A stretch of 64,000 bases of DNA from CAYMEV01 sp964389675 [NCBI: uncultured Candidatus Sumerlaeota bacterium] (GCA_964389675.1 CAYMEV010000010.1:62001-126000), one strand, 5' to 3'; counted from the first letter of the stretch, positions 51,525 to 62,239 are shown. Translations and numbers: made by a program. Notes: generated by a model from the letters alone, not told the origin.

Positions 51525-54500
51525 GTGAGCAGTTATCTTAAGGTTCTTTTTACTGTTATTGTTCTTGTTCTGTGCTTCAGTCTGGCATCATTTGCCTATA
51601 CTGGATATTACAGCTATCCTGATATACAGAATGGAATGATAGTATTTAACACACAGGACAATCTCTGGATTGTCGATCAGGATGGAGGGCTTGCAAAAAG
51701 GATTACAGCAAATCCTCTGGCGAGGGCAATGGCAAAGATATCTCCGTCCGGCGAATATATTGCCTACTCTGCACTTGTTGACGGTAATATAAATATTTTT
51801 GTCATGCCTGTAAACGGAGGCATTCCAAGGAAACTTACCTATCACCCGTCATATGACCAGGTACTGGGATGGACCCGTGACAGCAAAAATGTCATTTTCA
51901 GGTCAGTAAGGCAGGAGGCGAATTATGGAACCAATATTTTCATGGTTTCAATTGATGGAGGATATCCGGAGCAGTTAAATATCGGCGTAGCAAGCCTTAT
52001 CTCCTTTGCTGATGATGAGGATTTCATTGCATTTAACACAACGACAAGGGAGTTCAGGACATGGAAGAGATATAAGGGCGGTACAAACATGGATATATGG
52101 GCAGGAAGGATCAGCAAAATGGATTTTAAGAAGCTGACTTCCTTTAAGGGTAATGATGCATTCCCTATGGTTTATAAAGACAGGATATATTTCATTTCGG
52201 ACAGGAAGGGAAGGAATAATATATTCTCCATGACATTTGACGGGAAAGACCTAAGACAGCATACAGCATTTGAGGAATATGATATTAATTTTCCATCCCT
52301 CGGGAACGGGAAGATCGTTTTCCAGATGGCAGGAGATATATATATCTACGACCTGGAAAAAGATGAGGCAAAAAAGGTTGATATAGAAATACCCTCGGAG
52401 AATATGAGCGGAATACCGCGTTATGTCGATGCTGACAGATGGATAAGGAATTACGAGCTTTCACCTGATTCAAAGACAGCCCTGTTCGAGGCAAGGGGAA
52501 ATCTCTTTCTGGTTCCGGTCAAAGAGGGAAGGACCAGGACAATTGTCCAGGATTCTTCATTCAGGATTAAATACCCGACATTCAGCAATGATGGGACAAA
52601 AATTGCCTATTTCTCAGATGAGACAGGCAGTGAGAAGCTCTATTATTCAGAGCTCCGTGATAATGCAGAAAGAAAGATGATAGCAAAAAAGCTTTCAGGA
52701 TGGCATTATCATCCGGTATGGTCCCCGGATGACACTAAGCTTCTTTTTGCTGATGAGAAATATGCATTGTACATATATGATATAAAGGGTGATAATATCA
52801 TTCTTGTGGACAGGTCTGATCTGTCAGAAATTAGAAACTACAGCTGGTCACCTGATGGAAAATACATAGCTTATGCAAAAACAGAACCCAATTCATTCAG
52901 CTCCATTTTCATATATGACCTCTCTGACAGATCGGTACACAGGGTTACAGAATCTGCTACCGATGACAGCAGCCCTGACTGGGATCCAGAGGGGAGATAC
53001 CTGTTCTTCCTGTCTTCAAGGCAGTTCAGTCCCATGATAGGAAATATTGATTTTGAGACAATTATGACTCAGATGGATAAGCCCTATATGGTGCTCTTAA
53101 ATAAAGACATTAAGAATCCCCTGCTGCCTGTTGAACCTGAAGAACAGCAGGAAGAGGGATTCTTCGGCAGGATGGGCGATTTCAGCAAAATGCAGATGCC
53201 GCCTGATAAGGGTATGCCCGGGAAAAAGGAAGAGAAAGTGGAAGTAAAGCCTGATTTTGATGAAATTCAGAACAGGATATTTGAGCTTCCTGTTCCTGCC
53301 GGCAATTATTCCAACCTTACTGCGGTCAAGGATAAGATCTTTTTCCTGGCAGGAGAAGATTATAAGATGAATCCGGATCGTGATTTTATGGATTTCGGCC
53401 GTTACAGCTACAAAATTATATCATTTGACCTCAAGGAAAGAGAGCATTCTGAATTTGCAAGTGGTGTTACAGGATATCATGTATCTGCGAAGAAGGATAA
53501 AATGATGTACTGTATTAATGGCAGATATAAGGTTGTTAATCTCGAGTTTGGCTCATTTGGCGGTTTTGGCCAGATGGGGGACTTCAGTAATATGATGGGG
53601 GACATGAAGGGCTTTTCAAAAAAATTTATGGATGGTTTTGTAGATACCTCGAATATCAACCTTGCAGTCAATCCGCAGGAGGAATGGGAACAGATATTTG
53701 ATGAGGCTGTAAGGCTTCAGAAGCTTTTATACTGGGCTCACAACCTTGCCGGTATTGACTGGGATTCAGCAGCTGAGCAGTACAGAAAACTGCTGCCGAG
53801 GATATCAACAAGATCGGAACTGAACTTCCTTATAGGTGAGCTTATTGGAGAGCTGGCGACAGGCCATACATATATTTTTGGAGGAGATTCAGGTATCAGG
53901 CAGGAACGCATATCTACAGGGCTGCTTGGTGCAGATATTGAGGTTGATAATGGTTTTTACAGGATAAAAAAGATAATGCATGGCGATCTGTATTACAGGA
54001 AGGTATATTCTCCGCTTTCAATATATCCAGAAATTCAGGAAGGTGATTATATATTAAAGATCAATGGCATTCCTGTCACATCAAAAGACAATATATACCA
54101 GTATCTTGAGAACCTTGGGGATAAGGAGGTCCTCCTGGCTGTCTCAAAGGATACTGACATAAAGAATGCCAGGGAATACAAGGTCAGGACACTGAGCAAT
54201 GAAGGCTATCTCAGGTATATTGACTGGGTTAATGCGAACAGGGATTATGTAAGCAGAATATCCGGAGGCAAAATTGGATATATCCATATTCCTGATATGA
54301 GTGCATCAGGCATGGTTGAATTTAATAAGCAGTATTATAACCAGCTTGACAAGGAAGGAATGATCGTTGATGTAAGATTCAATGGCGGGGGATTTGTATC
54401 CCAGCTTATTATTGAAAGGCTGAAAAGGGACCTTATTTTTATGGATTATATGAGGCATGGAGATAAAATGGGAACATATCCTCACAGAACGTTTATGGGC

Positions 54501-54920
54501 CACATGGTCTGCCTGATAAATGAAAATGCCGGTTCTGACGGAGATATTTTTCCCGAAGCCTTCAAAAAATCCGGTTTGGGGCCTCTTATAGGTACAACAA
54601 CCTGGGGAGGAGTGATAGGGATCAGGATGGACAAGCCTTTTGTTGACGGAGGCCTGATGTCGATACCTGAGTATGCTCACTATGATCCTGAACGTGGATG
54701 GACACTTGAGAATATAGGTGTTGATCCGGATATAGAGGTAATCAACAGGCCGCAGGACCTTGCAAAAGGACTTGACCCTCAGCTCGATAAAGGTATTGAA
54801 GTCCTGCAGCAGAAGATAAAAGACTTCCCGATAGAGAAGGTTGAAATAAAGCCTTTCCCGAATAAAAGTATTGATCAGTGGATCAAATACTGGGAAGAAA
54901 TAGGGGTTGATACTCCTTAA
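51525..54920 (+). CDS. Exported tricorn-protease-like serine peptidase, with Met/Gly-rich insertions
   Basis: 1131 residues. Signal peptide (VLFTVIVLVLCFSLASFA), two beta-propeller regions of PD40/WD40-type repeats (about 25-530), then the tricorn core: C1 with GELATGHTY (His781), a PDZ domain (about 800-880) and the C2/S41-like domain with AGSDGDIFPEAF (Ser1004) and LENIGVDPD (Glu1062). The triad is complete, although the usual Ser before the His is Gly. Two Met/Gly-rich stretches, near 545-575 and 675-705, contain related GRMGDFSKM and GQMGDFSNM motifs not found in the second copy. It would degrade peptides in the periplasm or outside. A strong terminator follows. Confidence 0.93.
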   Translation: MSSYLKVLFTVIVLVLCFSLASFAYTGYYSYPDIQNGMIVFNTQDNLWIVDQDGGLAKRITANPLARAMAKISPSGEYIAYSALVDGNINIFVMPVNGGIPRKLTYHPSYDQVLGWTRDSKNVIFRSVRQEANYGTNIFMVSIDGGYPEQLNIGVASLISFADDEDFIAFNTTTREFRTWKRYKGGTNMDIWAGRISKMDFKKLTSFKGNDAFPMVYKDRIYFISDRKGRNNIFSMTFDGKDLRQHTAFEEYDINFPSLGNGKIVFQMAGDIYIYDLEKDEAKKVDIEIPSENMSGIPRYVDADRWIRNYELSPDSKTALFEARGNLFLVPVKEGRTRTIVQDSSFRIKYPTFSNDGTKIAYFSDETGSEKLYYSELRDNAERKMIAKKLSGWHYHPVWSPDDTKLLFADEKYALYIYDIKGDNIILVDRSDLSEIRNYSWSPDGKYIAYAKTEPNSFSSIFIYDLSDRSVHRVTESATDDSSPDWDPEGRYLFFLSSRQFSPMIGNIDFETIMTQMDKPYMVLLNKDIKNPLLPVEPEEQQEEGFFGRMGDFSKMQMPPDKGMPGKKEEKVEVKPDFDEIQNRIFELPVPAGNYSNLTAVKDKIFFLAGEDYKMNPDRDFMDFGRYSYKIISFDLKEREHSEFASGVTGYHVSAKKDKMMYCINGRYKVVNLEFGSFGGFGQMGDFSNMMGDMKGFSKKFMDGFVDTSNINLAVNPQEEWEQIFDEAVRLQKLLYWAHNLAGIDWDSAAEQYRKLLPRISTRSELNFLIGELIGELATGHTYIFGGDSGIRQERISTGLLGADIEVDNGFYRIKKIMHGDLYYRKVYSPLSIYPEIQEGDYILKINGIPVTSKDNIYQYLENLGDKEVLLAVSKDTDIKNAREYKVRTLSNEGYLRYIDWVNANRDYVSRISGGKIGYIHIPDMSASGMVEFNKQYYNQLDKEGMIVDVRFNGGGFVSQLIIERLKRDLIFMDYMRHGDKMGTYPHRTFMGHMVCLINENAGSDGDIFPEAFKKSGLGPLIGTTTWGGVIGIRMDKPFVDGGLMSIPEYAHYDPERGWTLENIGVDPDIEVINRPQDLAKGLDPQLDKGIEVLQQKIKDFPIEKVEIKPFPNKSIDQWIKYWEEIGVDTP

Positions 54921-54941
54921 AAACCCTCTTTTTTTGGTTAG

Positions 54942-54974
54942 AAAAGCACGGCTTATGCCGTGCTTTTTTATTTT
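54942..54974 (+). terminator. Rho-independent terminator between the tricorn genes
   Basis: An 11-bp stem (AAAAGCACGGC with its complement) around a TTAT loop, running into a T-rich tail. The two tricorn genes therefore have separate transcripts at least in part. Confidence 0.85.
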
Positions 54975-55091
54975 AAACCAATGATAAATACAATATAAAT
55001 TCAGGTATAATAAGAACAAATCTGGAGCATTTTCCGTATACAACTATACATCTTAAATTATGCAAATAAATACCCGGAGGTAGAGCTTTTT

Positions 55092-58000
55092 ATGCTTAAA
55101 AAATTAATCTTGTTCGCCGCTCTTATTGTTTTGATTCCATTAACAGGCATTTTTGCACATACAGGATACTACTACTATCCTGACATAAACGGGAATGAGG
55201 TCATCTTTTCATCCCGCGGATCAGTCTGGAAGGTAGAAACACAAGGCGGAGACGCAGAAATTGTAACTTCCATGAAATCAAATTATGTGTCTGCAAAGCT
55301 TTCTCCTGACAGCAGGCATATTGCTTATTCAATATCCATTGACGGCAATATAGATATATATCTTATGAATAAAGGGGGAGGGATACCCAAAAGGCTGACA
55401 TATCACCCTTCCAGGGATAATGTTCTGGGGTTTACCCCTGAAGGCGATTATGTAGTATTTTCATCATCCAGGTCACATCCTCACCGCAGGCCCAATATAT
55501 GGAAGGTAAGCATCAACGGAGGCATGCCTGAAATGATTGAGATAGGGAAAGCAGACCTTATAAGTTTTGACAGCAGTGGTGATTTTATTGCTTTTAACAG
55601 GAATGCTTCTCCTCATGCAACATGGAAAAGGTATAAAGGTGGAAGAATGTCCGAGATATGGGCAGGCAGCCTCAGCAAAATGGATTTTACGCAGATTACC
55701 GACTTTGAGGGAAGCAATAAATTTCCCATGATATACGGGAAAAGAATATATTTCCTGTCGGACAGAAAGGGGAGAAACAACCTGTTCTCAATGGATTATG
55801 ACGGGGGGAATATCAAACAGCATACCTTTTATGAGGATTTTGACATCAATTATCCCTCATTGGGGGGAGGATCCATAGTTTTTCAGAAAGGCGGGGATAT
55901 ATTCAAATATATTATTGAAGATGATAATTCGGTAAAACTTGAGATAAACCTCCCAGTAGATAATCTTACATCCAGAACCATTTATGAAAATGCAGCTGAC
56001 TGGATTAATAGCTTTGAGCTGTCGGCGGAGGCTCAGAGAGTCCTCCTTGATATCAGAGGGAATATCTATCTTGCTCCTGTCAGGGAAGGAAGGGTCGTTT
56101 CTGTTGCATGTTCACCGGGTATCAGGTTCAAGAACCCTGCTATGAACAGTGATGGATCAAAAATTGCCTATTTTTCAGATGAAAGCGGTACTGAACAGCT
56201 GTATATCTCAAAAGCTGAAGATAATGCCGAAAGGGTACAGCTTACCGATAAGCTGGACGGATGGTACAACAGGATATGCTGGTCCCCTGATGATGAAAGG
56301 ATCGCATTTTCCGATGAGAAACTTGCACTTCATATTTATGATTTCAAGACAAAGAAAACTGTTTTAATCGACAGGTCTGAATGGTCCGAAATAGATGATT
56401 ATTCATGGTCGCCATGCGGTATGTTCCTGAGCTATGCAAAAAGGGTAGATAATAATCTGTCAAATATTTACATCTATGATATCGAAGAAGGAAAGTCACA
56501 TCTGATCACAAAATCCATAGCAGATGACAGGAATCCTGTCTGGGGCCCTGAAGGCCAGTACCTGTACTTTTTATCGGAAACTCAGTTCAGCCCTTTAATG
56601 GACCATATTGATCACGAGGCCATAATAACAAAATTGGTAAGGCCTCATATAGTACTGCTGACAAGTGAGGTGAAGAATCCCCTTCTGCCAAGAGACTGGC
56701 AGGAACTGGCTAATCTGGATAAGCCAGGAAAGGAGGAAAGCAGTAAAGAGGACAGCGAAAAACCTGAAAAAATCAGGACAAGGATAGAGTATGAGGGAAT
56801 TGAAAAAAGGATATTCCCCCTTCCTGTGAGATCAGGAAACTATCACAGATTATCTGCGGTCAAGGATAAGGTATATTTTATGGACAGAAAAGACAGAAGA
56901 TGGATGGCAGATAGACAATATTATGACAATGAGTACTTCAAGAGGACTCTATATTCATATAATATAAAGGAAAGGAAGTTCGAAGAGGTTCTGGACGGCA
57001 TTGACGCCTACAGTATTTCAGTGAAAAAGGATAAGATACTGTATCTGAAAGGCAGTTCATTAAGGCTGGGCGAAGATATCATAAACCTGAACGATATTAA
57101 TCTGGCAGTAATGCCTTCAATGGAATGGGAACAGATATTTAACGAAGCTGTCAGGCTTCAGAGGCTTCTTTACTGGGCCCCCAACATTGGGAATATTGAC
57201 TGGTACAAGTATGCTGAACGGTACAGAAAAGCCCTTTTCCGCATAGGTACAAGGTCAGAGCTGAATATGCTGATAGGAGAGCTTATCGGAGAGCTTGCTA
57301 CTTCGCATACCTATATATTTACTGGAGGGTCTGATTTCTCTGAAGACAGCATTAATATAGGACTTCTTGGAGCGGATATAGTTGCAGAAAATGATAGATT
57401 CAGGATAAAAAATATATATGAAGGTGATGCTTTCTATGCAAATGTATGGTCACCGCTTTCTATACATCCCATAAAAGCAGGAGATTATATAATCTCAGTA
57501 AATGGCATTTCTCTGTCCACAGAGAATAATTTCTATTCATACTTTGAAAACCTTGCTGACAGGGAGATAATAATCGGTATATCTCATGATGCTTATTCGG
57601 GAAAGGTAGAGGATTACAGGGTAAGGCCCGTGTCTTCTGAATATTATCTGAGGTATTATGACTGGGTTTACGGCAACAGGGAATATGTTGATGAAAAGTC
57701 AGGTGGAAGGATCGGATATGTCCATATCCCTGACATGTCAGGATTTGGCCTTGTGGAGTTTTTCAAGCAGTATTTTAACCAGATAAATAAGGATGCTATT
57801 ATCATTGATGACAGATACAATGGAGGGGGGAATGTCTCCCAGATAATCCTGGAAAAACTGAGAAGGGAGCTTTCATACCTCAGTGTATCAAGATATACTT
57901 CTCCGAGAACATCACCGAGAAATGTCTTTTTAGGGCATCTGGCCTGCCTTATAAATGAGGATGCCGGATCTGACGGCGACCTCTTCCCTGAAGCCTTCAG

Positions 58001-58346
58001 GATGTACGGCCTTGGCAAGCTTATCGGGACAAAGACCTGGGGAGGTGTAGTTGGAATAAGATCAGATAAGCCTTTTGTGGACGGGGGGATGATGACCATA
58101 CCGGAGTTTTGCAATTATCATATTGACAGGGGCTGGATACTTGAGAATGAGGGAGTTGTCCCGGATATTGAAGTAGCAGAACTGCCCCAGGATTACTCAA
58201 GGAAAATTGATCGTCAGCTGGATAAGGCAATTGATGTTCTTGCCGGTGAACTGGCTGCTGAGCCTGTAGAAAAACCTCATAAATTTCCTTACCCGGACAA
58301 TACTATTGATGCATGGATTAAATTTTGGGAAGATAAAAATCAGTAA
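55092..58346 (+). CDS. Exported tricorn-protease-like serine peptidase, second copy
   Basis: 1084 residues, paralog of the upstream gene. Signal peptide (LILFAALIVLIPLTGIFA), propeller repeats with SDRKGRNNLFSMDYDGG, and the tricorn core: GELATSHTYIF (Ser738-His739), a PDZ domain, AGSDGDLFPEAF (Ser960), GTKTWGGVVGI, and LENEGVVPD (Glu1018). All triad residues and the Ser-His pair are kept. It lacks the Met/Gly-rich insertions. GGAGG precedes the ATG. It probably works on peptides made by other secreted proteases such as the C25 peptidase at 62.3 kb. Confidence 0.93.
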   Translation: MLKKLILFAALIVLIPLTGIFAHTGYYYYPDINGNEVIFSSRGSVWKVETQGGDAEIVTSMKSNYVSAKLSPDSRHIAYSISIDGNIDIYLMNKGGGIPKRLTYHPSRDNVLGFTPEGDYVVFSSSRSHPHRRPNIWKVSINGGMPEMIEIGKADLISFDSSGDFIAFNRNASPHATWKRYKGGRMSEIWAGSLSKMDFTQITDFEGSNKFPMIYGKRIYFLSDRKGRNNLFSMDYDGGNIKQHTFYEDFDINYPSLGGGSIVFQKGGDIFKYIIEDDNSVKLEINLPVDNLTSRTIYENAADWINSFELSAEAQRVLLDIRGNIYLAPVREGRVVSVACSPGIRFKNPAMNSDGSKIAYFSDESGTEQLYISKAEDNAERVQLTDKLDGWYNRICWSPDDERIAFSDEKLALHIYDFKTKKTVLIDRSEWSEIDDYSWSPCGMFLSYAKRVDNNLSNIYIYDIEEGKSHLITKSIADDRNPVWGPEGQYLYFLSETQFSPLMDHIDHEAIITKLVRPHIVLLTSEVKNPLLPRDWQELANLDKPGKEESSKEDSEKPEKIRTRIEYEGIEKRIFPLPVRSGNYHRLSAVKDKVYFMDRKDRRWMADRQYYDNEYFKRTLYSYNIKERKFEEVLDGIDAYSISVKKDKILYLKGSSLRLGEDIINLNDINLAVMPSMEWEQIFNEAVRLQRLLYWAPNIGNIDWYKYAERYRKALFRIGTRSELNMLIGELIGELATSHTYIFTGGSDFSEDSINIGLLGADIVAENDRFRIKNIYEGDAFYANVWSPLSIHPIKAGDYIISVNGISLSTENNFYSYFENLADREIIIGISHDAYSGKVEDYRVRPVSSEYYLRYYDWVYGNREYVDEKSGGRIGYVHIPDMSGFGLVEFFKQYFNQINKDAIIIDDRYNGGGNVSQIILEKLRRELSYLSVSRYTSPRTSPRNVFLGHLACLINEDAGSDGDLFPEAFRMYGLGKLIGTKTWGGVVGIRSDKPFVDGGMMTIPEFCNYHIDRGWILENEGVVPDIEVAELPQDYSRKIDRQLDKAIDVLAGELAAEPVEKPHKFPYPDNTIDAWIKFWEDKNQ

Positions 58347-58360
58347 GGTGAAAGGTCTTT

Positions 58361-59173
58361 ATTAAAATAAACGCAAATAATATTTCTATTGCCTGCAGTA
58401 TTAAGGGCTGTGAAAATCCCGAAAAATCAGGTAAGCAGAGCATACTTTTTATAACAGGATATGGAGGCCTCATGGAGATGTGGCCTCCTGTGCTTATCAA
58501 TCTGCTTTCTGAAAGATTATGCATAATTACGTTCGACAACAGGGGAATGGGTTTTTCTACAGCTGATGACAGGGAATTTTCAGTCGAGCTTTTTGCCAGA
58601 GACACTATAGAGTTGCTTGACAGGCTGAAAGTAAGGTCTGCTCATATCGCAGGCTGGTCCATGGGGTCTTTTATTGCACAGGAGATAGCAATAAGAGATC
58701 CTGAAAGGGTAAGGAAACTGATACTCATGGGTGCTTCTTGCGGAGGGGATGAGGCATTATGGCCGGATGATGAGACCTGGAATGCTGTCATAGACCTTAA
58801 GGGAACAATGAAAGAAAGGGTTGGAAGAATGTTCAGCAATCTTTTCCCGGCCTCCTGGCTGAATAAAAATCCTGATCCATCGCTTTTTTTCCCGGAAATA
58901 AGATCTCCTGTAAGGGATGATATACTCAAAAGGCAGGCAGATACGCTGAAAAGCTGGAAGGGATCATTCCCACGGAGAGACTGGATATCCTCCGAAACAT
59001 TGATTATTGCAGGCACTGAGGACAGGGTCATACCCTTAAAAAATGCATACATATTAGGGGAAGGAATTAAGAATTCCCGTATTGAAGAGATCCAGGGAGG
59101 CGGACATGGTTTCTTCTTCCAGTTTCCGGAAAAAACTGCACAAATAATCCTTGATTTTATCAATTCCGGTTAA
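58361..59173 (+). CDS. Alpha/beta-hydrolase, probable ATT start
   Basis: About 270 residues if begun at ATT 58361, which lies after AAGGTGAAAGG. The reading frame before the first ATG (58472) encodes IKINANNISIACSIKGCENP...ILFITGYGG, an exact fit to the first strands of the fold, yet contains no ATG, GTG or TTG. From ATG 58472 the protein would start after the HG-loop strand and be too short. Catalytic residues are Ser100 in GWSMGS, the Asp in GTEDRVI and the His in GGGHGFF. Substrate is unknown. It begins 15 bases after the tricorn stop. Confidence 0.8.
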   Translation: MKINANNISIACSIKGCENPEKSGKQSILFITGYGGLMEMWPPVLINLLSERLCIITFDNRGMGFSTADDREFSVELFARDTIELLDRLKVRSAHIAGWSMGSFIAQEIAIRDPERVRKLILMGASCGGDEALWPDDETWNAVIDLKGTMKERVGRMFSNLFPASWLNKNPDPSLFFPEIRSPVRDDILKRQADTLKSWKGSFPRRDWISSETLIIAGTEDRVIPLKNAYILGEGIKNSRIEEIQGGGHGFFFQFPEKTAQIILDFINSG

Positions 59174-59260
59174 AAGCCTTAATTTAGAAACGATATTATA
59201 CACATAAGTACCATTTCCATATTCAGGCATCCAGTGCTGAGCTGGCCATAATAAAATATT

Positions 59261-59289
59261 TTGACAAAAACATATTTTAGCAATAAAAT
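59261..59289 (+). promoter_or_regulatory. Sigma70-type promoter of the hybrid histidine kinase gene
   Basis: TTGACA (59261-59266), 17-base spacer, TAAAAT (59284-59289), 41 bases before the TTG start. Confidence 0.65.
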
Positions 59290-59330
59290 ATAATTATAAG
59301 CTGTTTTCAAAAAAATTATGGAGATTTTAC

Positions 59331-62081
59331 TTGGGAAAAGGTATCGACAGTGCTGGCCTGCCAAATGAAAATAGAGACAGGGACCTTGCCGATCATAAAG
59401 ACCTTCTGGAGATTATATCAAGAATATCATTCCAGTTTATAAGCTCACCGTCTCAGGATATTGACCTGATTATTAATGATTCCCTGAAAAAGATCGGCAT
59501 TATGGAGAATATAGACAGGAGCTATATTTTCCTTTTTGATGATAAATTTGCAGATAATACTCATGAATGGTGCAATGCAGGCATCAGGCCCCTTAAAAAC
59601 AGCCTGCAGAGGATTCCTCTTGAATCCATGCCATGGTGCACAGGGCAATTAAAAAAGTATAATATTATATATATTCCCGATGTATCCGGACTGGTTCAAT
59701 CACCTTACCATGAAAAATCGATCCTGGAAAAGCAGGGTATCAAATCGATACTCATAATTCCAATGATGTTTCAGAACAGGCTTGTAGGATTTCTTGGATT
59801 TGATTCAGTAAAGAGAAACAAATACTGGAGAGAGGATATTATACGGTTTTTAAGGCTGCTTGGCGATATAGTTATCAATACTGTTGAAAGAAGCAAAATG
59901 CAGGGTAGCCTTATCAGGGCAAATAAAAACCTTAAAACAGAGATATCAAAAGCTACAAAAAGGCTTATCAGCGTCAATAAGAGCCTTGAAGAAGAAATCA
60001 ACGAGAGAAGGCAGGTTGAACATAAGATCCTGACCAGGGATAAAAGGCTTATTAATCAGAATGCCTTTATCCTTGACCTTATATCAGGCGAGTCTGTTTA
60101 CAGGAAGGACCTTAAAGAGGCCTATAATCTGATCACACGCATTACAGCAGATATTATGAATACTGACAGGGTGAGCATATGGCTATTGAACGGCAATAAG
60201 GATGAACTTTCATGCCAGTGCATGTATAACCGGTTCAGGCAGGAAAATTTCTCTAAAATGAAACTCCGGAGCAAGGATAATCCCATATATTTTGACAGCC
60301 TTCTCAGGGGGAATATTATTAGGGCTGCTGATGCAGCAGGTGATCCTATTACAAAATCCTTCCAGAATGCCTATTTTTCAAAAGACAATAATGTAAAATC
60401 CCTTCTTGATTGCCCGATCTTTCTGAATAATGATGTAATAGGCCTTTTATCCGTACATACACTGCAGGAGAAAACAGGCTGGTCAAATGAAGATATAAAT
60501 TTTGTCACATCATTGGCTGCCATTATCTCACTCTGTATTGAGAACAGGGAGAGGCAGAAAGCGCAGAAGGAACTTACAGAAAGTGAGGTTAAATATAAGC
60601 TTCTTTTTGACGGGTCTGTTGACAGCATCTTTATTCTGGAAAATGACAGGTTTATTGAATGCAATGCGGCTACAGAGAAAATGTTCCTCTGCAGGAGAAG
60701 TGAAATTCTTGGGAAAAGCCCTTTTGATTTTTCACCTGACAAACAGCCTGACGGCAGTTCATCAAAGGAAAAGGGGCTGGAAATGATCAGACTGGCATAT
60801 GAAGGCCAGCATCAGGTATTCGAATGGACACACTGCAGGCTTGATAAGACACAGTTTGTTTCAGAAATAAGCCTCAAAAAATTTGAACTTTATGGAAAAA
60901 CACTGCTTCAGGCAGTAGTAAGGGACATTACGGAAAATAAAAACCTCCAGAAAAGGCTTTTTACGACTCAGAAGCTGGAAAGCCTGGGAAAGCTTGCCGG
61001 AGGAATAGCACATGATTTTAATAATATACTTGGAGTCATAATGGGATATGCATCCATCCTGGCGCCGAAGATATCCAGTGACGGGCAGATGACAAAATAC
61101 CTTAATTCCATTATCAATGAATCAAAGAGGGCATCAGAGCTCATAAGAAGGCTTCTGGCATTTTCCCAGGGAGGAAGTACTGAATTCAGGGTATTTGATC
61201 TCTCAGCTCTGATCAGCGAGATTTCTGACATAATAAAACATACTTTCGATAAGAATATATCCTTCCACTGCAATATGCCCAAAAAAAATATACTAATTAA
61301 CGGGGATTACACTCAGCTGCACCAGGTTTTTATGAATATTGTCATAAATGCAAGGGATGCAATGCCGAACGGCGGAATTCTCACCATTGACGGAAAGATC
61401 GTAAATGGCATAAATAACAAGGGCCAGAGGCTTGCTGACTCTGAGGAGGATTATATAAAGATCTGCATAAGAGACAGCGGAATCGGTATGGATAAACATA
61501 CGATGGATTGTATATTCGATCCTTTTTTCACAACAAAAAGGCCGGGCAAAGGAATAGGTCTGGGACTGTCTGCAGTCTATGGTATAGTAAATATCCATAA
61601 AGGTTTTATAGATGTTGAGAGCGAAAAGGATATAGGAACAGCCATAACTGTAATGCTTCCTGTCAGCAAAAATCTTCCCCTGCCGGACAGGGTCGAAAAA
61701 CCAGGGGAAAAGATCAAAAGCGGTACCGAGACAATTATGATCGTGGATGATGAAAAGGAAATACTCAATCTTTCCAGGGATATTTTTTCAATGCACGGCT
61801 ACAATGTCCTGCTTGCAAATGGAGGCAATGAAGCCGTTGATATGTACAAAAAAAACAATATTGACCTTGTGGTAATGGACATGATGATGCCAAAAATGAG
61901 CGGTAATGAGCTTTATTTCATATTAAAGGACATAAATCCGGATATAAGGGTAATTATCTCATCAGGTTTTTCAAAGGAAAGCATTTTAGAAACAATCCTT
62001 AAGGAAAAGAACTGCAGGTTCATTCAAAAGCCGTTCACTATAGACAGTCTCCTTTCTCTTGTAAGAGAATGCCTCGATTAA
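59331..62081 (+). CDS. Hybrid sensor histidine kinase (GAF-GAF-PAS-HisKA-HATPase-REC)
   Basis: 916 residues with no membrane helix, so a cytoplasmic sensor. Order: GAF (about 35-185), a charged coiled coil (about 190-235), second GAF (about 245-405), PAS (about 415-535), HisKA with LAGGIAHDFNNILG (His561), ATPase domain with NARDAMPNGG, DSGIGMD and GKGIGLGLSA, and a C-terminal receiver with VMDMMMPKMSG (Asp850) and QKPF. The AHDFNN box is typical of NtrB-like hybrid kinases. The start is TTG with GGAG upstream. No separate response regulator or output gene is adjacent. Confidence 0.94.
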   Translation: MGKGIDSAGLPNENRDRDLADHKDLLEIISRISFQFISSPSQDIDLIINDSLKKIGIMENIDRSYIFLFDDKFADNTHEWCNAGIRPLKNSLQRIPLESMPWCTGQLKKYNIIYIPDVSGLVQSPYHEKSILEKQGIKSILIIPMMFQNRLVGFLGFDSVKRNKYWREDIIRFLRLLGDIVINTVERSKMQGSLIRANKNLKTEISKATKRLISVNKSLEEEINERRQVEHKILTRDKRLINQNAFILDLISGESVYRKDLKEAYNLITRITADIMNTDRVSIWLLNGNKDELSCQCMYNRFRQENFSKMKLRSKDNPIYFDSLLRGNIIRAADAAGDPITKSFQNAYFSKDNNVKSLLDCPIFLNNDVIGLLSVHTLQEKTGWSNEDINFVTSLAAIISLCIENRERQKAQKELTESEVKYKLLFDGSVDSIFILENDRFIECNAATEKMFLCRRSEILGKSPFDFSPDKQPDGSSSKEKGLEMIRLAYEGQHQVFEWTHCRLDKTQFVSEISLKKFELYGKTLLQAVVRDITENKNLQKRLFTTQKLESLGKLAGGIAHDFNNILGVIMGYASILAPKISSDGQMTKYLNSIINESKRASELIRRLLAFSQGGSTEFRVFDLSALISEISDIIKHTFDKNISFHCNMPKKNILINGDYTQLHQVFMNIVINARDAMPNGGILTIDGKIVNGINNKGQRLADSEEDYIKICIRDSGIGMDKHTMDCIFDPFFTTKRPGKGIGLGLSAVYGIVNIHKGFIDVESEKDIGTAITVMLPVSKNLPLPDRVEKPGEKIKSGTETIMIVDDEKEILNLSRDIFSMHGYNVLLANGGNEAVDMYKKNNIDLVVMDMMMPKMSGNELYFILKDINPDIRVIISSGFSKESILETILKEKNCRFIQKPFTIDSLLSLVRECLD

Positions 62082-62239
62082 TCAGCCCATGCCGTCTTCC
62101 TGTTGAAGCCCAGTATAGGCATAAGCTTCTTTGAATTCAGAATGCATGGCTGTCCTTTTACATTAATAAAGCAGTGACAGCATGGAATCAGCGCGCTGGC
62201 GGAAGCTGAAAGAATTACGATAAATAGAGCCTCTCAACC

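Noticed and set aside
54306-55043. Minus-strand open frame of 245 codons
   Set aside because: It is antisense to the conserved C2 domain of the first tricorn and to its terminator; no coding motif.
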